Shown: one piece after another, positions 27,995 to 36,436 of the stretch
Layout: each line of letters begins with the position of its first letter
Position numbering within the stretch: position 1 is the stretch's first letter
Origin: a bacterium
GTDB lineage: Bacteria; Bacillota; Clostridia; Lachnospirales; Lachnospiraceae
Length of the DNA stretch: 64,000 nt
Assembly: GCA_028724545.1 (NCBI GenBank)
Contig: JAQYCU010000068.1
Coordinates: 1-64,000 of the forward strand
Direction of reading: 5' to 3'
The notes under the pieces: model-generated
Seen by the model: only the letters and a program-made list of their open reading frames with translations
Told to the model about the DNA's origin: nothing
The model's database searches: none
Position numbers and translations under genes: made by a program

Positions 27995-29176
27995 TTACTC
28001 TACATCTACCCAGATAGCCGGTCTGACATAGCAGGCAACGTTGTTTACATATGTTTTCTTCACGCTTCCTTCTGCATTGACATACTCTGCTTCACTGGCA
28101 GACAAAACTGCCTCGTCACGCAACCACCAGTTCTTCGCCTTTGGCGTCACAAGTTCCCTGTATGTTTCATATTCCTGACTGCTCAGCAAAAAGGCGTAGC
28201 CTTTCTGGTTTTCGTCTTTTTTCGCAGATAACTGTTCCAGACTGACAATCTGACTGCTTTCTTCCTCTGAAAATGTCTGCGTCGCAAAACCCGAATGCAG
28301 CCAGTTATAAATATCAGACTTTTCCCAGACCGTATTTCCTTTGTCACTATATATAATTTTTTTGTCTAATTTATTGCAAAGCAATAAAACTTTGTCTTTT
28401 TTCTTATCAAGAACAACCCACTTGGCCTGTCCGTATCTGACAACATCTCCTTTTTCTGCCTTTTTGACAAACTTCTGCTCTAAATCTGCTGTCTTCTTCG
28501 CTGCGTCTTCATATGTCTTTGCTTTTGCAAATAACTGTAACGCTCTTTCCTGATTGCCCTCGTCCAGGCTTTCCTGCCCCAGATAATAATAGCAGGCTCT
28601 TAATTTACCATTTGCACCCGGCATTCCCTGCGATACTTTATAATTGTTCAGCGCAGCCTGGTAATGACCTAACTGCTGATGAACCATACCCTTCAAAAAC
28701 GGATAAGCTATAGTCTGCGTAAATGCCCCCACTGCCAGAATAACAACTGCCAGTGTAATGAGCCGTACTTTCCAGATTCTTTTTCTTTCTAAGTTTCCAA
28801 TATTTTTTTTGCATATATTGATATGCTCTCTGGCTTCTTTTTCATAATCCGGCTGCTTCCACACGCGCTTAAATTCAGCAATGGCATCAATCCAGTCACT
28901 CTTTGTCGATGCCTGCTTTTCTTTCTGAAGTGCCAGTTCAAATGTTTCTTTGCAGCCGGTCTTTTCTGCTTCCTGTGCAGCCTTTCTGCAATCATCTGCT
29001 CTTTTTGCTGCATCTTTATAATCACCTAATTTTTCAAATTTGCCTGCTGCATTATTCAATGCAATTACTTTTCTTTCAAAACGTACAACATAAGAAACCG
29101 AATCCTGAAGGCCTGCTGCCTCCTGATATTTTCTTTCTTCCGGTGAACTTTTTTTCTTAAATAACTGCTCTGCCAT
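27995..29176 (-). CDS. TPR-like membrane protein with C-terminal DUF6273-like domain
   Basis: 393 residues with GGAGG before the ATG. The N-terminal ~130 residues are helical and charged. One transmembrane helix follows (~135-160, VRLITLAVVILAVGAFTQTIAYPFL). TPR-like repeats come next (HYQAALNNYKVSQG, ALQLFAKAKTYEDAAKK). The C-terminal ~150 residues (GDVVRYGQAKWVVLDKKKDK, IYNWLHSGF, FSEEE, NNVACYVRPAIWVD) match the DUF6273 pattern seen in many clostridial surface proteins. It is in an apparent operon with the InlB-repeat protein. Function is unknown. Confidence 0.7.
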   Translation of the reverse strand: MAEQLFKKKSSPEERKYQEAAGLQDSVSYVVRFERKVIALNNAAGKFEKLGDYKDAAKRADDCRKAAQEAEKTGCKETFELALQKEKQASTKSDWIDAIAEFKRVWKQPDYEKEAREHINICKKNIGNLERKRIWKVRLITLAVVILAVGAFTQTIAYPFLKGMVHQQLGHYQAALNNYKVSQGMPGANGKLRACYYYLGQESLDEGNQERALQLFAKAKTYEDAAKKTADLEQKFVKKAEKGDVVRYGQAKWVVLDKKKDKVLLLCNKLDKKIIYSDKGNTVWEKSDIYNWLHSGFATQTFSEEESSQIVSLEQLSAKKDENQKGYAFLLSSQEYETYRELVTPKAKNWWLRDEAVLSASEAEYVNAEGSVKKTYVNNVACYVRPAIWVDVE

Positions 29177-29212
29177 TCTTTTTCCTCCAAAGTGTCACTT
29201 TGCCCCATAATG

Positions 29213-29373
29213 AAATTTGAGTTTTTCTTACTATCACCTCCAGAAACCAGATGCTATGCATCTGCTGTAGCACTTCGTGCTACTTCTGTTTCTGTCGGTA
29301 TCGTGCCTGGAAAAGTAAATGCCTGCTTTGCAGTCGCTTCCTTTTCCTTTGGGCACGATAAATTTGAGTTTTT
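29213..29373. repeat. Structured block between 14 bp direct repeats
   Basis: AAATTTGAGTTTTT occurs at 29213-29226 and 29360-29373, 147 bp apart. Between them lie two hairpins: TATCGTGCC pairs with GGGCACGATA, and GTAGCAC pairs with GTGCTAC inside a GAAAC-GTTTC-bounded segment. The block fills the gap between the TPR-like gene and the histidine kinase. It looks like a small non-coding insertion. Confidence 0.6.
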
Positions 29374-29481
29374 TAGATTTTAACTATACCTATCTTTTTA
29401 TAATATGTCAAATATGGGGCAGAAACAATCTTTTCGTGGTATTTCAAACACGAAATAAAACAAATAAAACACAATCTTTTC

Positions 29482-30666
29482 TTATTGTAACACAATTACA
29501 AACGCTTTCGTATATTCTTTTGTAGAATTTCTGTCTAAAATCAGCATTCCACCGTGCATTTTCACAATTTTGGAAGCAATACTGAGTCCTAACCCGCTTC
29601 CTCCCTTTGAATTTCTCGAAGCATCTCCCATCACGAAAGGCTCAAATAAGTGTGCTGCAATTCCGTCATCAATCTGCTCCCCCGTATCGCCAAACAAAAT
29701 CTGCAGCCTTTCTTCCTCTTCCTCCCATCTCAGACGAATCAGAAGTTTCTGCCCACTGCCGGCATGACGAAGTTCATTATTCAGCAGATTGGCAAGCACC
29801 CTGGAAAACTGAATCTGGTCAATTTCCCACATAATCTGCTGTTCCAGAATATCCAATTCAACCTCGATTCCTCTCTGCTCAAAATCAGCATAAAAAAGCG
29901 CAATATTTTCACGCAGTACTTCTACAATGTCTTTTCGCTCCTTATGAAGACGGAATCCTTCACTGTCTATTTTGACATACTCAAACAGCAGGGCGAGCAA
30001 ATCATCCATTCTATGGGACTTGGTACAGATTGCATCCAGATATTGCTCTCTCTTCTTTTCATCCGTTATCATTCCGTCACGCAACGCCTGTGCATAGCCG
30101 GACACCGTTGTCATCGGCGTTTTCAAATCGTGCGCAATATCCGAAAGCATTAAGTTCCTCTTTCGCTCATACTCCTGATGCTGCTTTTGCTCCTCTGCTA
30201 TCATCCGTTGCGTTTCCTTTTCCATCAGACGGCTGAACAAAAGTCCTCCGGCCAGATATGGAAGTATGGCAAACAAAAATAAAAGCACGACAATAACAAA
30301 ACATCCCAGACAATACGAGTCCAAAAAGTTATCCTGCAATTCATAAAATATAATGCCAAATTCTTTAGGAAAAATCATTTGAAAATGTGACATCAGAAAC
30401 TGCAATACCGGTTCTACTGCCACATTTGGAAAAAGACTCAGAAAAAACTCTGCAATCATCCAGAAAAATAGAATATAGATGCTGACCGTTCCCGAACCAT
30501 TGTAAGCAAAATTTTCAAAAAAAGGACCACCGATGTACTCTCGTAAAACCGGGAAAATCCAATATGTACACAGCATATTGATTCCAATTTCACAAACTAC
30601 GATTCCCAACAGAACCCACAAGAACTTTTTGACAAGATACCGTTTCAATTCTTTTTTCTCTTTCAT
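29482..30666 (-). CDS. Sensor histidine kinase
   Basis: 394 residues. Three N-terminal membrane segments lie at residues ~12-35, ~58-80 and ~120-145, with short external loops. The HisKA H-box is SDIAHDLKTPMTT; the HATPase has NLLNNELRHA (N-box), GDTGEQIDD (G1) and GGSGLGLSIA (G2). It autophosphorylates and passes phosphate to the adjacent OmpR-type regulator, 49 bp upstream in the same operon. The signal is unknown. The arrangement resembles VanRS-type systems, but there are no resistance genes beside it. Confidence 0.93.
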   Translation of the reverse strand: MKEKKELKRYLVKKFLWVLLGIVVCEIGINMLCTYWIFPVLREYIGGPFFENFAYNGSGTVSIYILFFWMIAEFFLSLFPNVAVEPVLQFLMSHFQMIFPKEFGIIFYELQDNFLDSYCLGCFVIVVLLFLFAILPYLAGGLLFSRLMEKETQRMIAEEQKQHQEYERKRNLMLSDIAHDLKTPMTTVSGYAQALRDGMITDEKKREQYLDAICTKSHRMDDLLALLFEYVKIDSEGFRLHKERKDIVEVLRENIALFYADFEQRGIEVELDILEQQIMWEIDQIQFSRVLANLLNNELRHAGSGQKLLIRLRWEEEEERLQILFGDTGEQIDDGIAAHLFEPFVMGDASRNSKGGSGLGLSIASKIVKMHGGMLILDRNSTKEYTKAFVIVLQ

Positions 30667-30715
30667 CTTATCCCCATTTCGTTTTGTTTACTTCATTGCC
30701 AACAGGACAGCATCG

Positions 30716-31411
30716 TTATTTTGCTTCAAAACGGTATCCCAGTCCACGCACAGTTTTGATATACTGGTTGCCATCATCCGAAAGTTTTGCCCGTAACTTG
30801 CTGATGCAGACCATAATATTATTATCGGCAATAATATATTCTTCCTGCCAGCCATATTCATAAATCTGCTGCTTCGTATATATTTTACCGGGATGGCTCA
30901 TAAAAAGTTCCATCAGGCGATATTCCGTCGAGGAAAGTTCGATTTCTTCTCCGTTTTTTGTCAAAATACAACTGTCTAAATCCAGTGTTAAATCCTTGAC
31001 CTGAAGCAGACGTTTCTGTCCACGCGAATCATTCGCCCCCAATGAATAAAAGCGACGGATGTTGGAATTGATGCGCGCTACTGCCTCCAATGGATTAAAC
31101 GGTTTTGCAATGTAATCATCAGCCCCCAAATCCAGTCCTAATATCTTATCATTGTCAGAGGTTCTTGCCGACAGCATCACAACCGGAAGATTGCTGGTTT
31201 TCCGGATTTCTTTTAAAACGTGAAAACCGTCCTTTTTCGGCATCATCACGTCCAGAATCAACATTGCGATATCCTGTTCACGGCTCAATATCTGCAATGT
31301 TTCTTCGCCGTCTTCTGCCTCTAACACTTCGTAACCTTCTTTTTCCATATATAAACGAAGCAAATCCCGTATTTCTGCTTCATCATCAGCAATCAGTATG
31401 CGATATTTCAT
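30716..31411 (-). CDS. OmpR/PhoB-family response regulator
   Basis: 231 residues. The receiver has acidic pocket LIADDEAEI, phospho-acceptor aspartate in LILDVMMPKKDG, threonine/serine switch in MLSARTSDND, and lysine in DDYIAKPF. The C-terminal winged helix contains SSTEYRLMELFMSHPG and the recognition region ISKLRAKLSDDGNQYIKTVRGLGYRF. It is the partner of the downstream histidine kinase. Targets cannot be read here. Confidence 0.95.
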   Translation of the reverse strand: MKYRILIADDEAEIRDLLRLYMEKEGYEVLEAEDGEETLQILSREQDIAMLILDVMMPKKDGFHVLKEIRKTSNLPVVMLSARTSDNDKILGLDLGADDYIAKPFNPLEAVARINSNIRRFYSLGANDSRGQKRLLQVKDLTLDLDSCILTKNGEEIELSSTEYRLMELFMSHPGKIYTKQQIYEYGWQEEYIIADNNIMVCISKLRAKLSDDGNQYIKTVRGLGYRFEAK

Positions 31412-31526
31412 TGTCCTCTCCCTTAACTAAAAACATCATCTTCTGCTCTGCTATCATTAGCGAAATATATTTCTTTCTGCTCATCTGCCCCGTTATCAGC
31501 AACGAAACAGATTACTTTCTGCACCC

Positions 31527-32363
31527 CTATATCATCGTCATTCCTTCATAATATATATTATTCTGCACGCTGTCTTTGCCACTCAGCCTGCGATACAGTG
31601 CTGCCTGCACCAGATACCGGTACGGAATGACAAAAAAGATTCCCAGCATCCCCAGCGTCAATCCATTCAGAATCTCCCAGCCGACAAAGGACAAATCAAG
31701 TACAAACATCTTCCATTTGTTTTCCTGCACAATGGCTTTGCTGCGTGCAAATGCTTCCTTTGCATCCATATCCGTGTCCTCAGCCAGCAGATAAGGAATC
31801 ATATGGTATTCATACATTTTTACGATTCCCGGCACAACCAGAAGGAGTGACCAGAGTATGGTATAAATATCTCTTAGCAGCATAACGCACACTACATTTT
31901 TGTAATTGTGCTCAAATGCGTAAAACAGTTCTTTTAACTTAGGGCGCATTTCAAAACTCTGCGTAAACAAACGCGTGACACCCACGGACAACGGATTCAG
32001 TACCAGAATGCGAACCAGTGACACCAAAAACAACAGCAATATGCCAATAGCAACAATCACAATTACTTTTGTCAGCAAAAAAGCTGCTTTTTCAATGTGG
32101 TAACTCTTTATATGCAATTTATCCATATTGAGAAGTTTCTTTTGTTTCTCGCTGTTATGTATCACGGTAATATTGCCGGACGGCCGGGCAGACAGCTGCA
32201 TCACTTCCTCTGACAAAGGTTCTGCCAGACTGGACACGAGCCTGCCATCGCCAAAAAAGCAAGATAACAGCAAAGCAATCAGAACCATCCTCCAATAATG
32301 CAATTTGAGAATTTTCTTGCTTTTTTCTTTTAATTCTTTTCTGCTCCACGCTATCCGGTTCAT
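31527..32363 (-). CDS. DUF975 family membrane protein
   Basis: 278 residues; the ATG at 32363 has AGGAG eight bases before it, better than the TTG at 32369. The start WSRKELKEKSKKILKLHYWRM and the TRLFTQSFEMRPKLKELFYAF, YEYHMIPYLLAED and AFARSKAIVQENKWKMFVLDLSF blocks fit DUF975, integral membrane proteins of unknown function. About five or six hydrophobic segments are visible. It lies just upstream of the two-component pair on the same strand, about 115 bp away, so co-regulation is possible. Confidence 0.85.
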   Translation of the reverse strand: MNRIAWSRKELKEKSKKILKLHYWRMVLIALLLSCFFGDGRLVSSLAEPLSEEVMQLSARPSGNITVIHNSEKQKKLLNMDKLHIKSYHIEKAAFLLTKVIVIVAIGILLLFLVSLVRILVLNPLSVGVTRLFTQSFEMRPKLKELFYAFEHNYKNVVCVMLLRDIYTILWSLLLVVPGIVKMYEYHMIPYLLAEDTDMDAKEAFARSKAIVQENKWKMFVLDLSFVGWEILNGLTLGMLGIFFVIPYRYLVQAALYRRLSGKDSVQNNIYYEGMTMI

Positions 32364-32478
32364 ACCCAAAACTCCTATCTATCGTTTATTTGCAATCATA
32401 TCCTGCTGTCTTTTTTCTTTTCTAATGATAGCATAGGACTCTTTTCTTAACACTGATAAAACCTTAACATTACCTTAT

Positions 32479-33663
32479 TTAACGGTAACGGCGGCTGTAT
32501 ACGGCACCTTTTAATTCCGATTTATATACTTTTCTTCCCCAATGGATGATACAGGTATTTCCTGCATTACATTCCCCGACAACAACATAGTTGCTGTGCT
32601 TTTCGGTAATAATTACGGAATGGCCACTGTAACGGATAACATCTCCCATACGGCACTTTGAGAAAGAACGGAAATTTTTTATCTTCGCCGTTTTGCCATA
32701 AATCAAATCGCTCATCTTCCACGCGAAACCGTAACACTGATATCCCAGAACACCATTCGGACAGTTGTAATGATTACAGGTTGTCAGTCCATTTCCTCTG
32801 CTGTGGTCGCAAGGCCGACTGGTAATTGTGGAACTGTTGTATTTTCTTTTTCCAACGTGATTCCAGTATTTTCCAGTCGGATATTGTTTCTGCAATTTTT
32901 TAAATTTATTTGCCACCTTCTGCGTGCTCATAGAATAAACAGCAGTGCTGTCACCAAAAGAGCCATAGACATAATGACTGCCATATTTTACATAAGCGCG
33001 CACTTTAAATTTGGTAGTTTTTGTTTTGGAAATCTTAGACGCCGTCCATTTCAGTGTGCTTCCACTTTTGACAGTTTTTACTTTTTTATAAGAACCACTG
33101 CCTACTTTACGGTAAATCTGGTAACCGGAAACGCCACTTGCTTTCTTCCATTTTACGGTTGCTTTCGTACCCTTTCTGCTAATAGACGTAATCTTTGGCT
33201 TGCTAATGGAGGCCTTGAAATCCGTAGAAACACCTCCGGCTTCTGTTATCGTTCCATTTGTATCAAAGTACGCAACAATACGATAGGAAAAAGAAATGCC
33301 ACGCCGAAAACCGGTATCCTTAAAACTGTGTGTGCTATTCATTACATTTGTTACGGTACCAATTTTCTGATAATCCGTATCATAAGGGCTTTTACGGTAA
33401 ACATAAAAGCCGTCGTTATTTCCTGAACTGTACCACGAAAATGTAATCGAAGTCGAAGTATAACTTGCGATATATGCGTTGGAAATGGAGTAATATTGCG
33501 TCCGGGTATCCGGTTCCACATCCGGTTCTTCCGGATAATCATAATACCCAAGCTGTTTCAATGCTGCTGCCGAACTGACCGTTCCCAGTCCTGTGACAGG
33601 ACTGACTGTTGCCATAACAAAAGCAAGCAGGCAAATCAGAATTTTTTTCATATTCTTCTTCAT
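32479..33663 (-). CDS. Secreted FN3 protein with C-terminal CHAP/NlpC-like cysteine peptidase domain
   Basis: 394 residues. A signal peptide covers about residues 1-33 (ILICLLAFVMATVSPVTG). Two FN3-like modules lie at ~60-155 and ~155-245 (ISKPKITSISRKGTKATVKWKKASGV pattern). The C-terminal ~125 residues have a likely catalytic cysteine in GYQCYGFAWKMSD (near 308) and histidine in RYSGHSVIIT (near 349), the order expected for CHAP or NlpC/P60 amidases acting on peptidoglycan. Three further Cys and His residues (PCDHSRG, TCNHYNC) just before the catalytic Cys might bind metal. Catalysis is not proven. Confidence 0.7.
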   Translation of the reverse strand: MKKNMKKILICLLAFVMATVSPVTGLGTVSSAAALKQLGYYDYPEEPDVEPDTRTQYYSISNAYIASYTSTSITFSWYSSGNNDGFYVYRKSPYDTDYQKIGTVTNVMNSTHSFKDTGFRRGISFSYRIVAYFDTNGTITEAGGVSTDFKASISKPKITSISRKGTKATVKWKKASGVSGYQIYRKVGSGSYKKVKTVKSGSTLKWTASKISKTKTTKFKVRAYVKYGSHYVYGSFGDSTAVYSMSTQKVANKFKKLQKQYPTGKYWNHVGKRKYNSSTITSRPCDHSRGNGLTTCNHYNCPNGVLGYQCYGFAWKMSDLIYGKTAKIKNFRSFSKCRMGDVIRYSGHSVIITEKHSNYVVVGECNAGNTCIIHWGRKVYKSELKGAVYSRRYR

Positions 33664-33682
33664 ATCACTTCCAGCCTTTCTT

Positions 33683-34630
33683 TTATAAATTTAGCCCTTT
33701 GTCCTCCTGACAGCCCAGAACCAGATTCATACATTCAATCGCTGCTCCGGAAGCACCTTTGCCTAAATTGTCAAACTGTGACGAAACTACAATTCGTTCT
33801 TCGTTTCCCGTAACATAAATTTTTAATCCGTCCCAACCGGACAAACCATTTCCCGGCAGGAATCCACTTTGTATTACTTCATCTTCTGTCCCAGCAACCT
33901 GAATAAACTTCTGGTCTGCATAATATTTGGCAAAATACTGCTGCAGTGTTTCCGGTGTCTGTCTGCCTTGCAGCATATCAGTATAAAGAGGAACTGACAC
34001 TACCATGCCACTATAATAATCGTCAATGATTGGTGAGAAAAGAGGTGCTCTTTTCAGACCTGTGATTTTCTGCATCTCCTTTAAGTGTTTATGCTGCTGG
34101 CTGAGCGCATATTCGCGTGCCGAAGAAAAAGTTTCCGGGCGGTCTGCTGCCTGATAATTGGCAATCGTCTTTTTTCCACCACCACTATATCCTGTCAGTG
34201 AAAAACTGCTGACCGGGTACTCTTTCGGTAAAATATTTCCGGCAACCAGTGGGTACACCAGCGAAATAAATCCCGTTGCGTGGCATCCCGGAACAGCAAT
34301 TCTCTTACCATGCATAATCTTCTCCCTGTGTTCACGGGAAAGCTCCGGAAATCCATACGCCCATCCTGCCTCGGTACGGTGCGCCGTGGAAGTATCGATA
34401 ATGCATACCTTATCATTTTCCACCAGCGAAACAGACTCTCTTGCTGCTGCATCCGGCAGGCACAAAAATGTAATGTCTGAAGCGTTAATCATTTTGGCAC
34501 GCTCCTGTGGGTCCTTGCGCTTTTCGGGGTCAATTTTTAAAATCTCCACATCATCCCTTGTCTGAAAGCGTTCATCGATACGAAGTCCTGTTGTTCCTTC
34601 GCTGCCATCTATAAATACTTTTGTTTTCAT
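33683..34630 (-). CDS. argC: N-acetyl-gamma-glutamyl-phosphate reductase, type 2
   Basis: NADPH-dependent step of arginine synthesis. 315 residues, the length of the shorter type-2 ArgC. It starts VFIDGSEGTTGLRI, with the catalytic cysteine in VPGCHATGF and the substrate region SLTGYSGGGKKTI. The start codon overlaps the TAA of the LRR gene (TAATG), with GGAGGAGAAGA as ribosome site. No other arg genes are in the window. Confidence 0.95.
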   Translation of the reverse strand: MKTKVFIDGSEGTTGLRIDERFQTRDDVEILKIDPEKRKDPQERAKMINASDITFLCLPDAAARESVSLVENDKVCIIDTSTAHRTEAGWAYGFPELSREHREKIMHGKRIAVPGCHATGFISLVYPLVAGNILPKEYPVSSFSLTGYSGGGKKTIANYQAADRPETFSSAREYALSQQHKHLKEMQKITGLKRAPLFSPIIDDYYSGMVVSVPLYTDMLQGRQTPETLQQYFAKYYADQKFIQVAGTEDEVIQSGFLPGNGLSGWDGLKIYVTGNEERIVVSSQFDNLGKGASGAAIECMNLVLGCQEDKGLNL

Positions 34631-35538
34631 TATCTTCTCCTCCTTGCTACTACAATAATGCAGCCTATGATAGCTATAATAGATACAACAACGGTAACGG
34701 CTGCTGCCGGTTTGTTCGGCTCTTTTTGGGCTGCCACATTCTGTTTACCGGCATTTTTTTCGTCCATTTTCTGTTTGTCAGAAGATGCTTTTTCCGGTGA
34801 CGGTGTTTCTTCTATAACAGGCTCCGGACTTGGCGTAACGGTTTCTTCCGGTTCAGACGTTTCCTCCGGCTCTGCTGTTTCCTCCGGTTCGGATGGAAGT
34901 ACTGTATAATCCAGTTCATTGTCGATGGCATAGGTTTCTGCATCCGAATCCTGATAGCATTTTATCTCGAAATCTTCTATCTTTTCTCCATCATCATAAC
35001 CCAGCGATTCCTCCTGCAATTTTGTATTCTGTGGGACAGTTACTTTTATCAGGCTGGTACAGCCGTCAAATACCGTTTTCTTTACTTTTTTTAACTTTTT
35101 CGGCAATGCAATACTTTTTAATGACGTGCATTCTTTAAATGCTTCTTTTTCAATAGTCTTTACACTGTCCGGCAGCACGATTTTTTTCAGTTCTGCACAT
35201 CCGGCAAAAGTCCGTTCTCCAATAACCAGAACTCCCTTCGGAACAACTACTTTAACGCAGTCGCTCTCAGCAAATGCTTCGGAACCAAGAATCGTTACTT
35301 TTTTATCTTCGATTTTTTTGGCAATGCGCACCTTTGTGTCATTTCCTATATATTCTGTAATTTTAATGGTATCATTATCGCGAACAACATATTTATAGTC
35401 ACCCTCTGTTCTTTCTTCACTCTCGGCACGGGCAACTGACACGGCATCCGGGCTAATCCTGTCTGTCATCTCCTTTGGCAAAAACAGACTTCCTGCTATG
35501 ACTGCTGCTGCAACTGCACCTAATATCAATTTTCTCAC
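34630..35538 (-). CDS. BspA-like leucine-rich repeat surface protein with C-terminal membrane anchor
   Basis: Best start is the GTG at 35538, with GGGGGA about eight bases upstream; this leaves a clean signal peptide (RKLILGAVAAAVIAGSLFLP). LRR_5 repeats lie at about residues 75-180 (SEAFAESDCVKVVVPKGV, TFAGCAELKKIVLPDSV, AFKECTSLKSIALPKKL, VFDGCTSLIKVTVP). A Pro/Glu/Thr spacer of PEET-type repeats follows, then a C-terminal helix with a basic stop-transfer (AAVTVVVSIIAIIGCIIVVARRRR region). It has no LPXTG motif. It is 1 bp overlapped with argC, an odd partner. Probably a membrane-anchored surface protein. Confidence 0.82.
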   Translation of the reverse strand: MRKLILGAVAAAVIAGSLFLPKEMTDRISPDAVSVARAESEERTEGDYKYVVRDNDTIKITEYIGNDTKVRIAKKIEDKKVTILGSEAFAESDCVKVVVPKGVLVIGERTFAGCAELKKIVLPDSVKTIEKEAFKECTSLKSIALPKKLKKVKKTVFDGCTSLIKVTVPQNTKLQEESLGYDDGEKIEDFEIKCYQDSDAETYAIDNELDYTVLPSEPEETAEPEETSEPEETVTPSPEPVIEETPSPEKASSDKQKMDEKNAGKQNVAAQKEPNKPAAAVTVVVSIIAIIGCIIVVARRRR

Positions 35539-35707
35539 AACATTTCCCCCTTTTGTTTTATTCATCTTATCATACACCAAAATTGTGTCATTGTCATTTC
35601 ATATTTTTGTTTTTGGGAGGGAAAAAGTTCCCTCAGAAAATTTCTTTACGGAATCCCAAAAGTTTGCTAAAATATTGTTCTTATAAGAAGAAAGGACGGA
35701 AATCATT

Positions 35708-36358
35708 ATGCGACTTCGGAATATCAGAGGGGCACAGGAAAAAATCCTGGAAAACCCATATACAATACAGACAGACGGCTTAAATGGAGATGACTACAAG
35801 GGCCTCTGGCAGGATAAAATATTTGGCAATCATAACCCTGTCCACATCGAGATTGGCATGGGCAAGGGCCAGTTCATTACACAGCTTGCACTGGAGCATC
35901 CCGGCATTAATTATATCGGAATCGAAAAATATTCCAGCGTTCTTGTACGTGCACTGGAAAAAAGGGAAACGCTGGAAACCGACAATCTTATTTTTATGCG
36001 AATGGATGCAGAGGATTTGACTTCGTATTTTGCACCGGGCGAAGTAGACAGGATTTATCTGAACTTTTCTGACCCGTGGCCAAAGGACCGTCACGCCAAA
36101 AGACGCCTTACCTCCACGAATTTTTTGGAGCGTTATGACAAAGTGCTGTCGCCGGATGGCTATATCCAGTTCAAAACGGACAACCGGCCATTATTTGATT
36201 TTTCATTGGAACAGTTGGACGAAGCCGGCTGGATAAAAGACGAGGTGAATTTTGACCTGCACAAAGATGGACCGGCACCAAATAATATTATGACAGAGTA
36301 TGAAATGAAATTTTACCAAATGGGCAATCCAATCTGCCGTCTGGTTGCCCATAGGTAA
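35708..36358 (+). CDS. trmB: tRNA (guanine-N7-)-methyltransferase
   Basis: Methylates G46 of tRNAs using SAM. 216 residues. The SAM motif is IEIGMGKGQFI; the family signature LNFSDPWPKDRHAKRRLTS contains the catalytic aspartate; the C-terminal FKTDNRPLFDFSLE and MTEYEMKF blocks are present. The ATG follows AAAGGACGG. It is the first plus-strand gene and is divergent from the LRR gene; the 169 bp between them should hold both promoters. Confidence 0.96.
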   Translation: MRLRNIRGAQEKILENPYTIQTDGLNGDDYKGLWQDKIFGNHNPVHIEIGMGKGQFITQLALEHPGINYIGIEKYSSVLVRALEKRETLETDNLIFMRMDAEDLTSYFAPGEVDRIYLNFSDPWPKDRHAKRRLTSTNFLERYDKVLSPDGYIQFKTDNRPLFDFSLEQLDEAGWIKDEVNFDLHKDGPAPNNIMTEYEMKFYQMGNPICRLVAHR

Positions 36359-36436
36359 TATATTGCTGTTTTAGTCGGGTTACATTCTCCTTTATTTTGC
36401 CATTTTATCTGGTTTTGCTATTTGATTCGCAGATTC

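Noticed and set aside
29192-29383. Plus-strand protein of 63 codons
   Set aside because: It lies inside the hairpin block between direct repeats and has no ribosome site; it is a repeat-derived frame.
29482-31411. VanRS vancomycin-resistance system
   Set aside because: The kinase/regulator pair is of that general class, but no vanH, vanA/B or vanX-type gene is nearby.
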